Assembly: GCF_000801105.2 (NCBI RefSeq)
Contig: NC_079515.1
Coordinates: 10,602,001-10,666,000 of the forward strand
Reading direction: 5' to 3'
DNA: 64,000 nucleotides
DNA from: Raphanus sativus
Lineage: Eukaryota > Streptophyta > Magnoliopsida > Brassicales > Brassicaceae
Part shown: positions 33,906-46,364 of the stretch, in pieces
How positions within the stretch are numbered: the first letter of the stretch is position 1
Layout of the letters: the number at the start of each line of letters is the position of its first letter
Program-made: the position numbers and the translations under genes
Notes under the pieces: generated by a model
Told to the model about the DNA's origin: nothing
What the model saw: only the letters and a program-made list of their open reading frames with translations
The model's database searches: none

Positions 33906-34691
33906 TCTATCTTATTAGAATAGAAGTACACATATAGAATATCCCTTAGTTTTAAGTGTTATTTACAATTATATGTCATTAAGAATTAAATTGAATTACC
34001 GATTTTAATGCTTGTCTTTTCAGTTATATTGATGTGTTTTTTTTCTTTCCTATTTTAATGCTTGTTTTTTCAGTTAGATTCATGTGTTTTTTTTCTTTCC
34101 TATTTTAGTATTTTTTTAAGTTAGACTAATGTATTTTGTTTTTTATTCTTCAACAATTAATGATATTTTAAAGTTATTTTTTTTGTCAACTTAAAGTTGT
34201 CTGAACTATTTGAAAATATAAATATAGTCAAAAGTAAACATATAAAGTAGATAAACAATAATCAAACACCAAAATATTTAAAATATATTTATTTTCCATC
34301 CAAATATTGAAGTTCAACCTGTTTTTAATTTTTAATTTAGGTGTTTTGGCTTACATTACTCAAGTTTATATGTTTTGAGAAATTTAAAGTATATATAAAT
34401 TTTGAAAATTTTAAAATAATTCAAACGGGTTATCTGTATCCAAACTGAACCCGTAAATACCCGGATCAAACCGAAACCAAAATTTATAAATATTTGAACA
34501 TTGCTGAAATCTTTAAACTCGGGAATCTCAAACCCAAATAGATTTTAACCGAATCAGTGGGAATCCAAATACACATCCCTAACGTAGTCAATTTAAAATG
34601 TACAAGTATTATAAATACATCATTTAGTATAAATAAATAAAAACTAAAACAAAAAATTAATATCCGTGCGGTCGCACGGATCAAGATCTAG
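33906..34691 (+). mobile_element. Non-autonomous Helitron
   Basis: Starts TCTATCTTATTAGAATAGAA after A. Ends with the hairpin CCGTGCGGTCGCACGG, then ATCAAGATCTAG followed by T. All Helitron landmarks are present. It contains a degraded hAT-type remnant. Its end resembles that of the Helitron at 60341-61102 (GTCAAGATCTAG). Confidence 0.85.
34195..34581. mobile_element. Degraded hAT-type CCGAACCCGAA remnant inside the Helitron
   Basis: The AT-rich core (GTCAAAAGTAAACATATAAA, CCATCCAAATATTGAA) parallels the core of the element at 944-1598. The right end still shows CCGAATCAGTGGGAATCC and ACACATCCCTA. The left TIR is gone. It was either carried or invaded by the Helitron. Confidence 0.5.
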
Positions 34692-34766
34692 TAATACTTA
34701 AGGTTGTTGACTATTCCAAATAAACGACGCAATGACAATGCCACATTCATTATATAACTAAAGGTT

Positions 34767-35012
34767 TTTTTTTTTTTTTTTTTTTGTTTAACCTGGGGGT
34801 ATCCCAGGCCCAGAAGGCCCAGACTAATCCCCAAGGGGAAGGAATGCCCACGGATAGACGCCCCTCCCAGTTTTTCAAATGGGCCGAAAGCATGGCCCAT
34901 ATCCGTGTGGGTGACAAGAGCGTTGCAAGGTAGTTCCCTCCGGCGTGGATCGAACCCCCTACCTGGGTGCAGGCGGGGACCCGTCCTAACCATTGGGCTA
35001 CAACGTCTTGTC
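34767..35012 (-). mobile_element. tRNA-derived SINE with 14-bp TSD
   Basis: Minus-strand orientation: box A region GTAGCCCAATGGTTAGGAC (34983-35001), box B CGTGGATCGAACC on the plus strand (34944-34956), and a run of about 20 T on the plus strand at 34767 onward, which is the poly(A) tail. Direct duplications TATAACTAAAGGTT flank it at 34753-34766 and 35013-35026. A complete, relatively fresh insertion. Confidence 0.85.
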
Positions 35013-35151
35013 TATAACTAAAGGTTGTCAAAGAAACTACGGGTATGTATTCGTTGGGTAAACCAAAAATATGCATATTCGTGTGTTTGTATAGTATAAT
35101 TTATATAGTTCCCTAATAAAATAGAAATTTATTTATAGCTTGATTTTAATA

Positions 35152-35687
35152 TCTACATATAATATATATATTAAATGGAGTCAATGTAATAACAATTCCC
35201 AGTTATATATTTATCAACCTAGGGTAATTATCCCTAAACCCTAAGTTACGAACCCTAAGCCAAACCAAAATCAAATTGAATTCAAAATTTAGTCGGTTCT
35301 CAACATTTTCATCTAAACAAAACCGAAAACCAAAATAATCAAACCGAAATCAAATCTAAATTCAAAAATAACCGAATGGTATTTATATCTTTTGACAATG
35401 AATTTTATCAATAAACAGCAGGTTAAAAATATAAAATATTTTATTTAAATTTAAATAAATTTAACAACTGGTTATATAAACAAAATCATAATACGGGTTA
35501 GAATTATTTGGACATTTCAAAAATTGAATCCTATTTAAAATAAAAAAATAAATCATATAAATAAATTTAAATAAATTTCACAAAATTTAAAATATATAAT
35601 TTATTAAAAGTCATTATTTTTACAATGTAAAATAAATATTTTAACAAGAAATATACCCGCCCTTTATAAGGGCGGGTCAAAATCTAG
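35152..35687 (+). mobile_element. Probable Helitron
   Basis: The 3' end is clear: hairpin CCCGCCCTTTATAAGGGCGGG split as CCCGCCCT...AGGGCGGG (about 35656-35676), then TCAAAATCTAG followed by T. A candidate 5' end TCTACATATAATATATATAT at 35152 after A is weaker. Confidence 0.55.
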
Positions 35688-36300
35688 TTGTACATTAAAT
35701 GTTACTAGTAAGGAACTGTGGCACACACATAACTATTTCATATACAGTAAAACACAATTACAAATTTGAGTAAACAAATATTATTTTATTGAATAAAATA
35801 AATAAAATGGAAAATGCACATAAATAACAAAAACTGCAGGAGTAATAACACGACGTCAAGTTAAAAACCGATACTAAACAGTAATTTAAAAACGCATTGG
35901 TGGTTCCTTGTTATTTTCGAACTTTTTTTAATTATTTCATAGTGTTAGTTTCATTTTTGGGTCAAAACCATGTCGTCTACTACTCGATGATGGATCTCAG
36001 CAGTTTCTTCTATGAATTAGTGCTTTGTGTTGAATCAAGTAAAAAAAGATATTATGTACTAATCTTATTTATATTTTTTCTTACTACGGATATGATTAGT
36101 AAATTGTGGAGTAACTGAGCGATAATTCAAGTGGAGTAATTGAGAGGTAAAGCAGTGGAGTAATAAAAATAAGATAAAAGAAAAGTTAAGAGTAGTTTGT
36201 TTTTCACCTCAAAAACAGTGAGAAAAAAAAAGTGAAGTATATATACCTCTATTTAAACAGTATTAAGCGTAAAACAGATAGTAGTTGTTCAAAAAATTCA
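35688..36300. other. Unassigned DNA before the satellite array
   Basis: AT-rich, with one open stretch of 73 codons (35897-36118) lacking any recognisable motif. Not called a gene. Confidence 0.45.
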
Positions 36301-37438
36301 AATGATTCCTTTATATCATGAAAGATAGTTTAGAATTCATTAATTCAAATGTAGAATATAATTTTAAATTGTTAAACAAAAATGAAAGGTCTAAACTTCA
36401 GTATATAGAGCATTTACCGAAAAGTCATTATTTTAGAAAGGGTTAACCCACGGATTTTGGAAAATTTTCAAAATATAAAAATCTAGTTTTAGTGTATAGT
36501 TTCATCGAACACTAACATAAGATGATGGTCAAAGAGTTTAAAACCTCTGTTATCTCCGTTTCTATAGATAATGAAGATTTTATAATTCTAAATCCACTAA
36601 TCTAGGCACTATATGAAGTTTTAGTAAACTAAATATTAAAAATTAGAATGATTCCTATATACCATGAAAGATGGTCTAGAATGTATTAATTCAAATGTAG
36701 AATATGGTTTGAAAATTTTAAACAAAAGTGAAGGGTATAAACTTCAGTATATAGAGCATTTACCGAAAACTCATTATTTTAGAAGGGGGTTAACCCACAG
36801 ATTTTGGAAAATTTTCAAAAAATTTCAAATTTGGTTATAGTGTATAGTTTCATCGAGCACTAACATAAGATGGTGGTCAAAGAATTTAGAACCTCTGTTG
36901 TCTCCGTTTCCCTAGATAATGAAGATTTAATAATGCTAATTCCACTAATATGGGCGGTATATGAAATTTTAGTAAACTAAATATTAAAAAAATAGAATGA
37001 ATCCTATATACCATAAAAGATAGTTTAAAAACATTAATTCAAATGTAAAATGTGGTTTGATTTTTTTAAATTAAAATGAAGAGTATAAACTTCAGTATAT
37101 AGATCATTTATCGAAATCTCATTATTTTAGAAGGAGTTAACCCATGGATTTTGGAAAATTTTCAAAAATATGAAAATCTGGTTTTAAGGTATAGTTTCAT
37201 CGAGCACTAACATAAGATGATGGTCAAAGAGTTTAGAACCTCTGTTGTCTCTGTTTCTCTAGGTAATGAATATTTTATAATGTTAATTCCACTAATGTAG
37301 GCAGTATATATAATTTTACCAAACTAAATATTAAAAAATTAGAATGATTCCTATATACCATGAAAAATAGTTTAGAATAAATTAATTCAAATGTAGAATA
37401 TGGTTTGAAATTTGTAAAAAAAAGTGAAGAGTATAAAC

Positions 37439-37538
37439 NNNNNNNNNNNNNNNNNNNNNNNNNNNNNNNNNNNNNNNNNNNNNNNNNNNNNNNNNNNNNN
37501 NNNNNNNNNNNNNNNNNNNNNNNNNNNNNNNNNNNNNN
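37439..37538. other. Assembly gap inside satellite, 100 N
   Basis: 100 undetermined bases within the array. The true copy number of the satellite may be far larger than assembled. Confidence 1.
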
Positions 37539-40500
37539 ACCTCTGTTGTCTCAGTCTCTTTAGGTAATGAAGATTTTATAATGTTAATTCCAGTAATCTA
37601 GACAGTATTTGAAATTTTACCGAACTAAATATTGAAAAATTAGAATGATTCCTATATATCATGAAAGATAGTTTAGACTATATTAATTCAAATTTAGAAT
37701 GTGGTTTGAAATTTTTAAACAAAAGTGAAGAGTATAAACATCAGTATAGAACATTTACCGAAACTCATTATTTTAGAATGGGTTGTTAACCCACAGATTT
37801 TAGAATATTTTCAAAAATATAAAAATCTGGTTTTAGTGTATTGTTTCATCGAGTACTAACATAAGATGATGGTTAGAGAGTTTAGAACCTTTGTTGTCTC
37901 TGTTTCTCTAGATAATGAAGATCTTATAATGTTAATTCCACTAATCTAGGTAGTATATGAAATTTTACCAAACTAAATATCAAAAAATTAGAATGATTCC
38001 TATATACAATAATAGATAGTTTAGAATACATTAATTCAAATATATAATGTGGTTTGAAATTTTTAAACAAAAGTGAAGAGTATAAACTTCAGTATATAGA
38101 GTATAAACTTCAGTATTTTAGAAAGGGTTAACCCACGGATTTTGGAAAATTTTCAAAAATATTAAAATCTGGTTTTACTGTATAGTTTCATCGAGCACTA
38201 ACATAAGATGATGGTCAAAGAGTTTAGAACCTCTGTTGTCTCTGTTTCCCTAGATAATGAAGATTTTATAATGCTAATTCCACTAATCTAGACAGTATAT
38301 GAAATTTTAGTAAATTAAATATTAAAAATTAGAATGATTCCCTTATATCATGAAAGATAGTTTAGAATGCATTAATTCAAATCTCGAATTTGGTTTGAAA
38401 ATTTTAAACAAAAATGAAAGGTATAAACTTCAGTGTATAAAACATTTACCGAAAACTCGTTACTTTAGAAATGGTTAACCCACGGATTTTGATTTTTTAA
38501 AAAAATATGAAAATCTGGTTTTAGTGTATAGTTTCATCGAGCACTACTATAAGATGATGGTCAAAGAGTTTAGAACCTCTGTTGTCTCCGTTTCTCTTGA
38601 TAATGAAGATTTTATAATTCTAACACCACTAATCCAGGCAATATATGAAATTTTAGTAAACCAAATATTAAAAATTAGAATGATTCCTATATATCATGAA
38701 AGATATTTTAGAATGCATTAATTCAAATGCAAAATATGGTTTGAAAATTTTAAACAAAAATGAAAATTATAAACTTCAGAGCATTTACCGAAAACTCATT
38801 ATTTTAGAAAACGTTTACCCACGGATTTTGGAAAATTTTCAAAAATATAAAAATCTGGTTTTAGTTTATAGTTTCATCGAGCACTAACATAAGATGATGG
38901 TCAAATAACTTAGAACCTCTGTCTCCGTTTCTCTAGATAATGAAGATTTTATAATTCTAATTCCACTAATTTAGGCAGTATATGAAATTTTAGTTAACTA
39001 AATATTAAATAATTAGAATGATTCCTATATACCATGAAAGATAGTCCAGAGTGCATTAATTCAAATGTAAAATATGGTTTGAAAATTTTAAACAAAAGTG
39101 AAGAGTATAAACTTCAATATATAGAGCATTTACCCAAAACTCATTATTTTAAAAGGGGGTTATTAACCCACAGATTTTGGAAAATTTCTTAAAATATGAA
39201 AATCTGGTTCTAGTGTATAGTTTCATCGAGAACTAACATAAGATGATTGTCAAAGGGTTTAGAACCTCTGTTGTCTCCGTTTCCCTAGATAATGAAGATT
39301 TTATAAATAATTCCACTAATCTAGGCGGTATATGAAATTTTAGTAAACTAAATATTAAAAATAAGAATGATTCCTTTATATCATGAAAGATAGTTTAGAA
39401 TGCATTTATTCAAATGTAGAATATGGTTTGAAATTTTTAAACAAAATTGAAAAGTATATACTTCAGTATATAGAGCATTTACCGAAAACTCATTATTTTA
39501 GAAGGGGTTAACCCACGGATTTTGGAAAATGTTTAAAAATACGAAAATCGGGTTTTAGTGTATAGTTTTCTCGAGCACTAACATAAGATGATGATCGAAT
39601 TTTTTAGAACCTCTATTGTCTCTGTTTCCTTAGATAATGAAGATTTTATAATGCTAGTTCCACTAATTTAGGCGGTATATGAAATTTTAGTAAACTAAAT
39701 ATGAAAAAATTAGAATGATTCCTATATACCATGAAAGATAGTTTAGAATATATTAATTCAATTTTAGAATGTGGTTTGAGTTTTTTACACTAAAGTGAAG
39801 AGTATAAATTTCAGTATATAGAGCATTTACCGAAAACTCATTATTTTTGAAGGAGTTAACCCATTCGGATTTTGGAATTTTTTCAAAAATATGAAAATAT
39901 GATTTTAGTGTATAGTTTCATTAAGCACTAATATAAGATGATGGTCAAAGAGTTTAGACCCTCTGTTGTCTCCTTTTCTCTAGATAATGAAGATTTTACA
40001 ATGTTAATTCCACTAATCTAGGCAGTATATGAAATTTTACCAAACTAAATTTTAAAAAAATTGAATGATTCCAATATACCATGAAAGATAGTTTAGAATA
40101 CACATTCAAATGTAAAATGTGGTTTGAATTTTTTAAACTAAGTGGAGAGTATAAACTTCAGTATATAGAGCATTTACCGAAAACTCCATGTTTTTGAAAG
40201 GGTTAACCCACGACTTTTGAAAAAAATTCAAAAATATGAAAATCTTGTTGTAGTGTAAAGTTTCTTAGAGCACTGACATAAGATTATGGTCAAAGAGGTT
40301 TAAAGTTAAGTATATAGAACATTTATCGAAAACTCATTATTTTAGAAGGGGTTAACCCACGGATTTTGGAAAATTTACAAAAATATGATAATCTGGTTTT
40401 AGTGTATAATTTCATCGAGCACTAACATAAGATTATGGTCAAAGAGTTTAGAACCTCTGTTGTCTCCGTTTTTTTTAGATAATGAAGATTTTATAATGTT

Positions 40501-43316
40501 AATTCTACTAATCTAGGCAGTATATGAAATTTTAGTAAACTAAATATTAAAAAATTAGAATGATTCTTTTATATCATGAAAGATAGTTTAGAATGCATTA
40601 ATTAAAATGTAGAATATGGTTTGAAAATTTTAAACAAAAATGAAAGGTAGAAACTTCAGTATAAAGAGCATTTACCGAAAACTCATTATTTTAGAAGAGG
40701 TTAACCCACAGATTTTGGAAAATTATCGAAAATATGAAAATATGGTTTTAGTGTATAGTTTCAGCGAACACTAACATAATATGATGGTCAAATAGTTAGA
40801 ACCTCTGTTGTCTCCGTTTCTCTAGATAATAAAGATTTTATAATTCTAATTCCACTAATCTATGCAGTATATGAAATTTTAGTAAACTAATATTAAAAAT
40901 TAGAATGATTCCTATATATCATGAAAGATAGTTTGGAATGCATTAATTCAAATGTTGAATATGGTTTGAAAATTTTAAACAAAAATGAAAAGTATAAACT
41001 TCATTATATATAGCATTTAGCGAAAACTCATTATTTTAGAAGGGGTTAACCCACGGATTTTGGAAAATTTTCAAAAATATGAAAATCTGGTTTTAGTGTA
41101 TAGTTTCATCGAGCACTAACATAAGATGATGGTCAAAGAGTTTAGAAACTCTGTTGTCTCCGTTTCTCTAGATAATGAAAATTTTATAATTCTAATTCTA
41201 CTAATCTAGGCAGTATATAAATTTTAGTAAACTAAATATTAAAAAATAGAATGATTCCTATATACCATGAAAGATAGTCTAGAATGCATTAATTCAAATG
41301 GAGAATATGGTTTGAAATTTCTAAACAAAAGTGAAGTGTATAAACCAAGGATTTTGGAAAATTTTCAAAAATATGAATATCTGATTTTAGTGTATAGTTT
41401 CATCGAACACTAACATAAGATGATGGTCAAAGAGTTAAGAACCTCAGTTGTCTCCGTTTCCCTAGATAATGAAGATTTAATAATGCTAATTCCACTAATC
41501 TAGGCGGTATATGAAATTTTAGTAAACTAAGTATTACAAAATTAGAATGATTCCTATATATCAGGAAAGATAGTTTAGAACACATTAATTCAAATGTAGA
41601 ATGTGATTTGAATTTTTTAAACTAAAGTGAAGAGTATAAACTTCAGCATATAGAACATTTACCGAAAACTCATTATTTTATAAGGAGTTAACCCACGGAT
41701 TTTGAAAAAATTTCAAAATATGAATATATGGTTTTATTGTATAGTTTCATCGGGCACTAACATAAGATGATTGTCAAATAGTTTAGAACCTCTGTTGTCT
41801 CCGTTTCTCTAGATAATGAAAATTTTATAATGTTAATTCTACTAATCTAGGCAGTATATGAAATTTTACAAAACTAAATATTAAAAAATTAGAATGATTG
41901 CTATATACCATGAAAAATAGTTTAGAATATGTTAATTCAAATGTAGAAAGTGGTTTGAAAATTTTAAACAAAAATGAAAACTATAAACTTTAGTATATAG
42001 AGCATTTACCGAAAACTCATTATTTTAGAAGGGGTTGTTAACCTACGGATTTTGGAAAAATTTCAAAAATATGAAAATCTTGTTTTAGTGTATAGTTTCA
42101 TCAAGCACTATCATAAGATGATGGTCAAAGAGTTTAGAACCTCTTTTGTTTCCGTTTCTCTAGATAATGAAGATTTTATAATTCTAATTCCACTAAAATA
42201 GGCAATATATGAAATTTAGTAAACTAAATATTAAAAAATTAGAATGATTCCTATATATCCTGAAAGATAGTTTAGAATGCATTAATTAAAATGTGGAATA
42301 TGTTTTGAAAATTTTAAACAAAAATGAAAACTATAAACTTTAGTATATAGAGCATTTACCGAAATCTCATTATTTTAGAAGTGGTTAACCTACGGATTTT
42401 GGAAAAAAAAATTTAAAATATGAAAATCTGGTTTTAGTGTATAGTTTCATCAAGCACTAACATAAGATGATGGTTAAAGAGTTTAGAAACTCTGTTGTCT
42501 CCGTTTCTCTAGATAATGAAGATTTTATAATTCTAATTCCATTAATCTTGGCAGTATACAAAATTTTAGTAAACTAAATATTAAAAAAAGTAGAATGATT
42601 CATATATATCATGAAAGATAGTTTAGAATGCATTAATTCAAATGTAGAATATGTTTGAAAATTTTAAACAAAAATGAAAAGTATAAACTTCAGTATATAG
42701 GGCATTTACCGAAAACTCATTATTTTAAAAGGGGTTAACCCACGGATTTTAGAAAATTTTCAAAAATATGAAAGTCTGGTTTTACTGTATAGTTTCATCA
42801 AGCACTAACTTCAGATGATGGTCAAAGAGTTTAGAACCTCTTTTGTCTCTTTTTCCCTAGATAATGAATATTTTATAATGTTAATTCCACTAATCTAGGC
42901 GGCATATGAAATTTTAGAAAAATAAATGTTAAAAATTATAATGATTCCTTTATATCTTGAAATATAGTTTATTCAAATGTAGAATATTGTTTGAAATTTT
43001 TAAACAAAAATGAAAAGTATAAACTTCAGTATATAGAGCATTTACCGAAAACTCATTATTTTAGAAGGGGTTGTTAACCCACAGATTTTAGAAAATTTTC
43101 AAAAATATGAAAATCTGGTTTTAGTGTATAGTTTTATCGAGCACTAACATAAGATGATGGTCAAAAATTTTAGAACTTCTGTTGTCTCCATTTCCCTAGA
43201 TAATGCATATTTTATAATGCTAATTCCACTAATCTAGGAGGTATATGAAATTTTAGTAAACAAAATATTAAAAAAATAGAATGATTCCTATATACCATGA
43301 AAAATAGTTTAGAATG

Positions 43317-43743
43317 TGGATGGGTCTGGTTGGACAGTAGGGGACAGACGCAACTCATGGGATCACACAACTTTCCCAGAAGAGAATCAGCTTTGCACTC
43401 AGAAGTGGAAGCACTGAGATGGGCGATGGAGAATATGCTTCAATATTCAACATGCCAGAACTTCGGGACGGACTGAAAAGATTTGATCGCAATGATCAAG
43501 GAACCTCAGGCTTAGCCAAGTTTTGCTACGGAATTGGAGAAGATAGAGACACTGCTCATATGCTTCCCGGACTTCAAGATTTCTTATGTTCCAAGAGCGC
43601 GTAATCAGTTTTCAGACTTTTTGGCTAAGACAGCTAGATCGTTCCATAGGAAGTTACATTTTGTTGGTTGTTCTATTCCGGTCTGGTTACCCAGACCACC
43701 TCAAGCTTGAGTAATAGAATAGCCGTTTGCCGTTAAAAAAAAG
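43317..43743 (+). mobile_element. 5'-truncated LINE (RNase H tail) inserted in the satellite
   Basis: Encodes the end of a plant LINE RNase H domain: FPRRESALHSEVEALRWAME, SFATELEKIETLLICFPDFK, NQFSDFLAKTA, followed by a stop, 3' UTR and short A tail. Two in-frame stops (TGA at CQNFGTD*, TAG at EPQA*) show decay. The satellite word AGTTTAGAATG is duplicated at 43306-43316 and 43744-43754 as an 11-bp target duplication. Confidence 0.9.
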
Positions 43744-44767
43744 AGTTTAGAATGCATTAATTCAAATGTAGAATGTGCTTTTAAAATTTTAAATAAAAGT
43801 GAAGAGTATAAACTTCAGTATATAGAGCATTTACCGAAAACTCATTATTTTAGAAGTGGTTAACCCACGGATTTTGAAAAAATTTCAAAAATATGAAAAT
43901 CTGGTTCTAGTGTATAGTTTCATCGAGCATTAACATAAGATGATGGTCAAAGAGTTTAGAACCTCTGTTGTCTCTGTTTTCCTAGATAATGAAGATTTAA
44001 TAATGTTAATTCCACTAATCTAGACGGTATATGAAATTTTAGTAACTAAATATTACAAAATTAGAATGATTCCTATATACCTTAAAAGATAGTTTAGAAT
44101 ACATTAATTCAAATGCAGAATGTAGTTTGAAATTTTTAAACAAAAGTGAGGAGTATAAACTTTAGTGTATAGAACATTTACCGAAAACTCATTATTTTAG
44201 AAGGGGTTAACTCAAGGATTTTGGAAAATTTTCAAAAATATGAAAATCTGGTTTTAGTGTATAGTTTCATCAAGCACTAACATAAAATGATGGTCAGAGA
44301 GTGTAAAACCTCTGTTGTCTCTGTTTCTTTAGATAATGAAGATTTTATAATTCTAATTCCACTAATCTACGCACTATATGAAATTTTAGTAAACTAAATA
44401 TTAAAAAATTAAAATGATTTCTATATATCATGAAAGATAGTTTAGAATGCACTAAGTCAAATGTAGAATATGGTTTGAAAATTTTAAACAAAAATGAAAA
44501 GTATAAACTCCAATATATAGAGCATTTACCGAAACTCAATATTTTAGACGGGATTAACCCACAGTTTTTGGAAAATTTTCAAAAATATGAAAATCTGGTT
44601 TTAGTGTATAGTTTCATCGAGCACTAACATAAGATGATGGTCAAAGAGTTTAGAACCTCTGTTGTCTCTGTTTCCCTAGATAATGAAGATTTTATAATGC
44701 TAATTCTACTAATCTAGGCGGTATATGAAATTTTAGTAAAGTTAATATTAAAAAATTAGAATGATTC

Positions 44768-45830
44768 CAATGTGTATATGAGACATCGGAAATGCGCCTT
44801 GAACCCCCGTCACTTTAACGTGTTCTCTGGTGTATTTTGGATTTTACCTTCATTTCAAGCAAAACCCGATAGTCAGAGATCCATCTCCAATTACAACGGC
44901 CCGACCACAGAAGAAATAATCATCTCAAATATATCTCCAGAATGCGTATATGAGACATCAGAAATGCGCCTTGCACCCCCGTCGGTGTAACGTGTTCTCT
45001 AATGTATTTTGGATTTTACCTTCATTGCAAGTAAAACCCGGTAGTCAGAGAACCATCTCTAATTACAACGACCCGACCACAGAAAAAATTCTCATCTCCT
45101 ATTGCGTATATGAGATATACCAAGTCTCTACAGATATCGGAAATGCGCATTGAACCATCGTGTTCTCTGGTGTATTTTGGATCTTACCTTCATTGCAAGC
45201 AAAACCCGATAGTTAGAGATCCATCTTCAATTACAACGACCCGACCACAGGAAAATTCTCATCTCCGATCTATTTCCAAAGTGCGTAAATGAGATATACC
45301 CAAGTCTCTAGGGAAATCAGAAATGCGCCTAGAACCGCCGTCGGTTTAACGTGTTCTCTTGTGTATTTTGGAGTTTACCTTCGTTACAAGCAAAACCCAA
45401 TAGTCAGAGATCCATCTCCAATTACAACGGGCCGACCACAGAAAAAATTATCATCTCCAATCTATCTCCAGAATGCGTATATGAGATATCCTAAGTCTCT
45501 ACAGACATCGGAAATGCGCACCCCCGTCGGTGTAACGTGTTCTCTGGTGTATTTTGGATTTTACCTTCATTACAAGCAAAACCTGATTGTCGGAGAACCA
45601 TCTCCAACTACAACGACCCGACCAACACAAAAATTATCATCTCCAATCTATCTCTAGAGTGTGTATATGAGATATACCAAGTCTCTACCGAAATCGGAAA
45701 TGCGCATTGAACCACCGTGTTCTCTGATGTATTTTGGATCTTACCTTCATTGCAAGCGAAATCCGATAGTCTGAGATCCATCTCCATTTACAACGACCAG
45801 ACCACATAAAAATTCCCATCCTCATCTCAC
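44768..45830 (+). repeat. Tandem array of about 180-bp units (six copies)
   Basis: Each unit holds GAAATGCGCCTTGAACCCCC, AACGTGTTCTCTGGTGTATT, CAAGCAAAACCCGATAGTCA and TTACAACGACCCGACCACAG. Starts of AATGCGC at 44791, 44963, 45142, 45322, 45513 and 45699 give spacings of 172-191 bp. Shorter arrays of the same unit occur at 52269, 55625 and 58065. The array begins abruptly inside a 348-bp satellite unit. Frames read across it are repeat artefacts. Confidence 0.9.
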
Positions 45831-46195
45831 AGAAGTATTAACTCCATCCTCTTGTTTAATTATGTTCATAAAACAGTTTAAAAGTGGGCACTTCAAAAGT
45901 TCCCACTTTAAAATTGTATATAAACAAGTAGTGCATTGGGTTGATTCTGCTGAGAGATACCCAAGCCAAACGAAATATGCGTAAGAATATTTTATTCTCT
46001 ACAGCTCTACAGTGCTCAAGGCAGCTTTCAAAATCATCACTCTGATACTGTATGATTTCTTTATTGTTCCGAAGTGATCAAGACGACTTTTAAAGTACCA
46101 ACTTTTAAACTGTATATGAACATAAATAAACAAGTGGTGGAGTTGATACTTCTGCGAGATGGAGATGAGAATTTTTCTGTGGTTGGGTCGTTGTA
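45790..46195. repeat. Inverted repeat closing the 180-bp array
   Basis: The end of the last unit (TTACAACGACC, then CATCTCACAGAAGTATTAAC, then GTTCATAAAACAGTTTAAAA) reappears on the opposite strand at 46075-46195 (CATCTCGCAGAAGTATCAAC, GTTCATATACAGTTTAAAAG). Arms of about 120-130 bp surround a centre near 45990. The copia element's damaged 3' end abuts the right arm. Confidence 0.7.
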
Positions 46196-46364
46196 AATAA
46201 AGATTTAAGACACACAGATGCAACAAACACCACCTTGACGAAAAATCTCTACAAAACTCCTTATCCCGTTTATCTTCTGGGGGGAACCTCCATTGCTTCT
46301 TAGCATTGGCAAACACGGAGCAGATTCAAGAAATGCTTGAACTTCTCCGTTGTAACAGGCTTGG

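Larger units (their letters stand above)
36301..44767 (+). repeat. Tandem satellite array, unit about 348 bp, about 24 copies
   Basis: The marker AATGATTCCTATATACCATG recurs at about 346-352 bp (36301, 36647, 36996 and so on) through to 44760, with other conserved words TTAACCCACGGATTTTGGAA, GTTTCATCGAGCACTAACAT and TAGAACCTCTGTTGTCTC. A few units are shortened (for example between 41250 and 41548) or incomplete (40065-40558). Copies differ by scattered substitutions. The array is cut by a 100-N gap and by a LINE at 43317. Related units recur at 53129-53338 and 58888-60098. I do not assign it to a named Brassica satellite. Confidence 0.95.

Noticed and set aside
36301..44767. CRISPR-like array
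   Set aside because: Whole 348-bp units repeat without short repeats and unique spacers; this is a eukaryotic satellite.
45289..45657. 122-codon frame with repeated CSLVYFGxYLHYKQNPIV
   Set aside because: Pure translation of the 180-bp tandem repeats; similar frames appear in every array of that repeat.
44768..45830. Brassica centromeric satellite (CentBr type, about 176 bp)
   Set aside because: Unit length is similar, but the sequence does not match what I recall of CentBr and the arrays are short and mixed with retroelement DNA.
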